DNA of 5,175 bases, taken from the NCBI RefSeq assembly GCF_949298305.1, contig NZ_CASFWU010000135.1, positions 1-5,175 of the forward strand, read 5' to 3'. A program made the translations under genes and the position numbers. Of this stretch, positions 5,059 through 5,175 are shown in pieces. The notes beneath the pieces were generated by a model, which saw nothing but the letters and a program-made list of their open reading frames with translations, had not been told where the DNA came from and did no database searches. The DNA comes from an uncultured Bacteroides sp. Its GTDB lineage: Bacteria; Bacteroidota; Bacteroidia; Bacteroidales; Bacteroidaceae. Position 1 is the first letter of the stretch. Each line of letters begins with the position of its first letter.

Positions 5059-5175
5059 CCCCGTTAATAAACTTGCGGGAGCTGTCCGTTTCGTTTGTGG
5101 CTGCAAGGCGGATTGTGCGGCCTTCGAATTGTTTTGTTACATGTATATTTGGTAGAGTCGCGTGGCGCGTGGTCA

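Larger units (their letters stand above)
4674..5175. other. Gene-free region downstream of tRNA-Gln
   Basis: These 502 bases contain no convincing gene: open frames are short and cross the tRNA or the repeats. They hold the GC-rich palindrome CCGGCCGG (4683-4690), the imperfect inverted repeat at 4732-4785 and repeat copy B. After copy B, AAACTTGCGGGAG (5069-5081) matches AAACTTGCAGGAG inside the core of copy B (4898-4910) at 12 of 13 bases, perhaps a leftover of another repeat copy. Near the right edge the palindrome TACATGTA (5138-5145) overlaps TATATTTG (5144-5151), a plus-strand -7-like sequence. No good -33 box stands at the usual distance, so it is only a weak hint of a promoter for a gene beyond the edge. 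Confidence 0.65.

Overview
The window looks like core chromosome from a Bacteroides-type bacterium (order Bacteroidales). Three things point there. The best promoter, in front of the tRNA gene, is TTTG then TATCTTTG, the -33/-7 pattern of the Bacteroidetes housekeeping sigma factor. The genes lack clear Shine-Dalgarno sequences. The FtsH and RsfS proteins read as Bacteroidales forms. I cannot name the species from the sequence alone.

Layout, left to right. Positions 1-259 (minus) hold the N-terminal 86 residues of an AAA-type ATPase of the DUF4143-associated family, cut by the window edge. Positions 260-645 have no convincing gene and contain a degenerate inverted-repeat element (533-605). 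Positions 646-4206 carry three minus-strand genes, transcribed rsfS, ftsH, cdsA: a ribosome silencing factor, the membrane AAA+ zinc protease FtsH, and phosphatidate cytidylyltransferase. A consensus-like promoter lies upstream of rsfS and none is visible in the two internal gaps, so they are probably one operon. The ftsH-cdsA gap holds a perfect 11-bp hairpin. The rsfS-ftsH gap is almost filled by a repeat element (copy A, 3640-3838). Positions 4558-4628 (plus) encode tRNA-Gln(CTG), with its own strong promoter and a terminator-like hairpin, divergent from rsfS.

From 4674 to the right edge there is no convincing gene. This stretch holds an imperfect hairpin (4732-4785) and a second, fuller copy of the repeat (copy B, 4802-5058) whose core is inverted relative to copy A. 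Both copies share a core of about 135 bp, with a C-rich hairpin and ends built from an 8-bp AGTTAAGA/G motif. Copy B has imperfect inverted termini like a small non-autonomous (MITE-like) element.

The three operon genes link ribosome shutdown, membrane protein quality control and phospholipid synthesis; their grouping is ordinary core-genome content. I see no defence system, CRISPR array, insertion sequence with transposase, or new multi-gene system. The parts most worth following are the repeat family, its insertion inside an operon, and the other hairpin elements.
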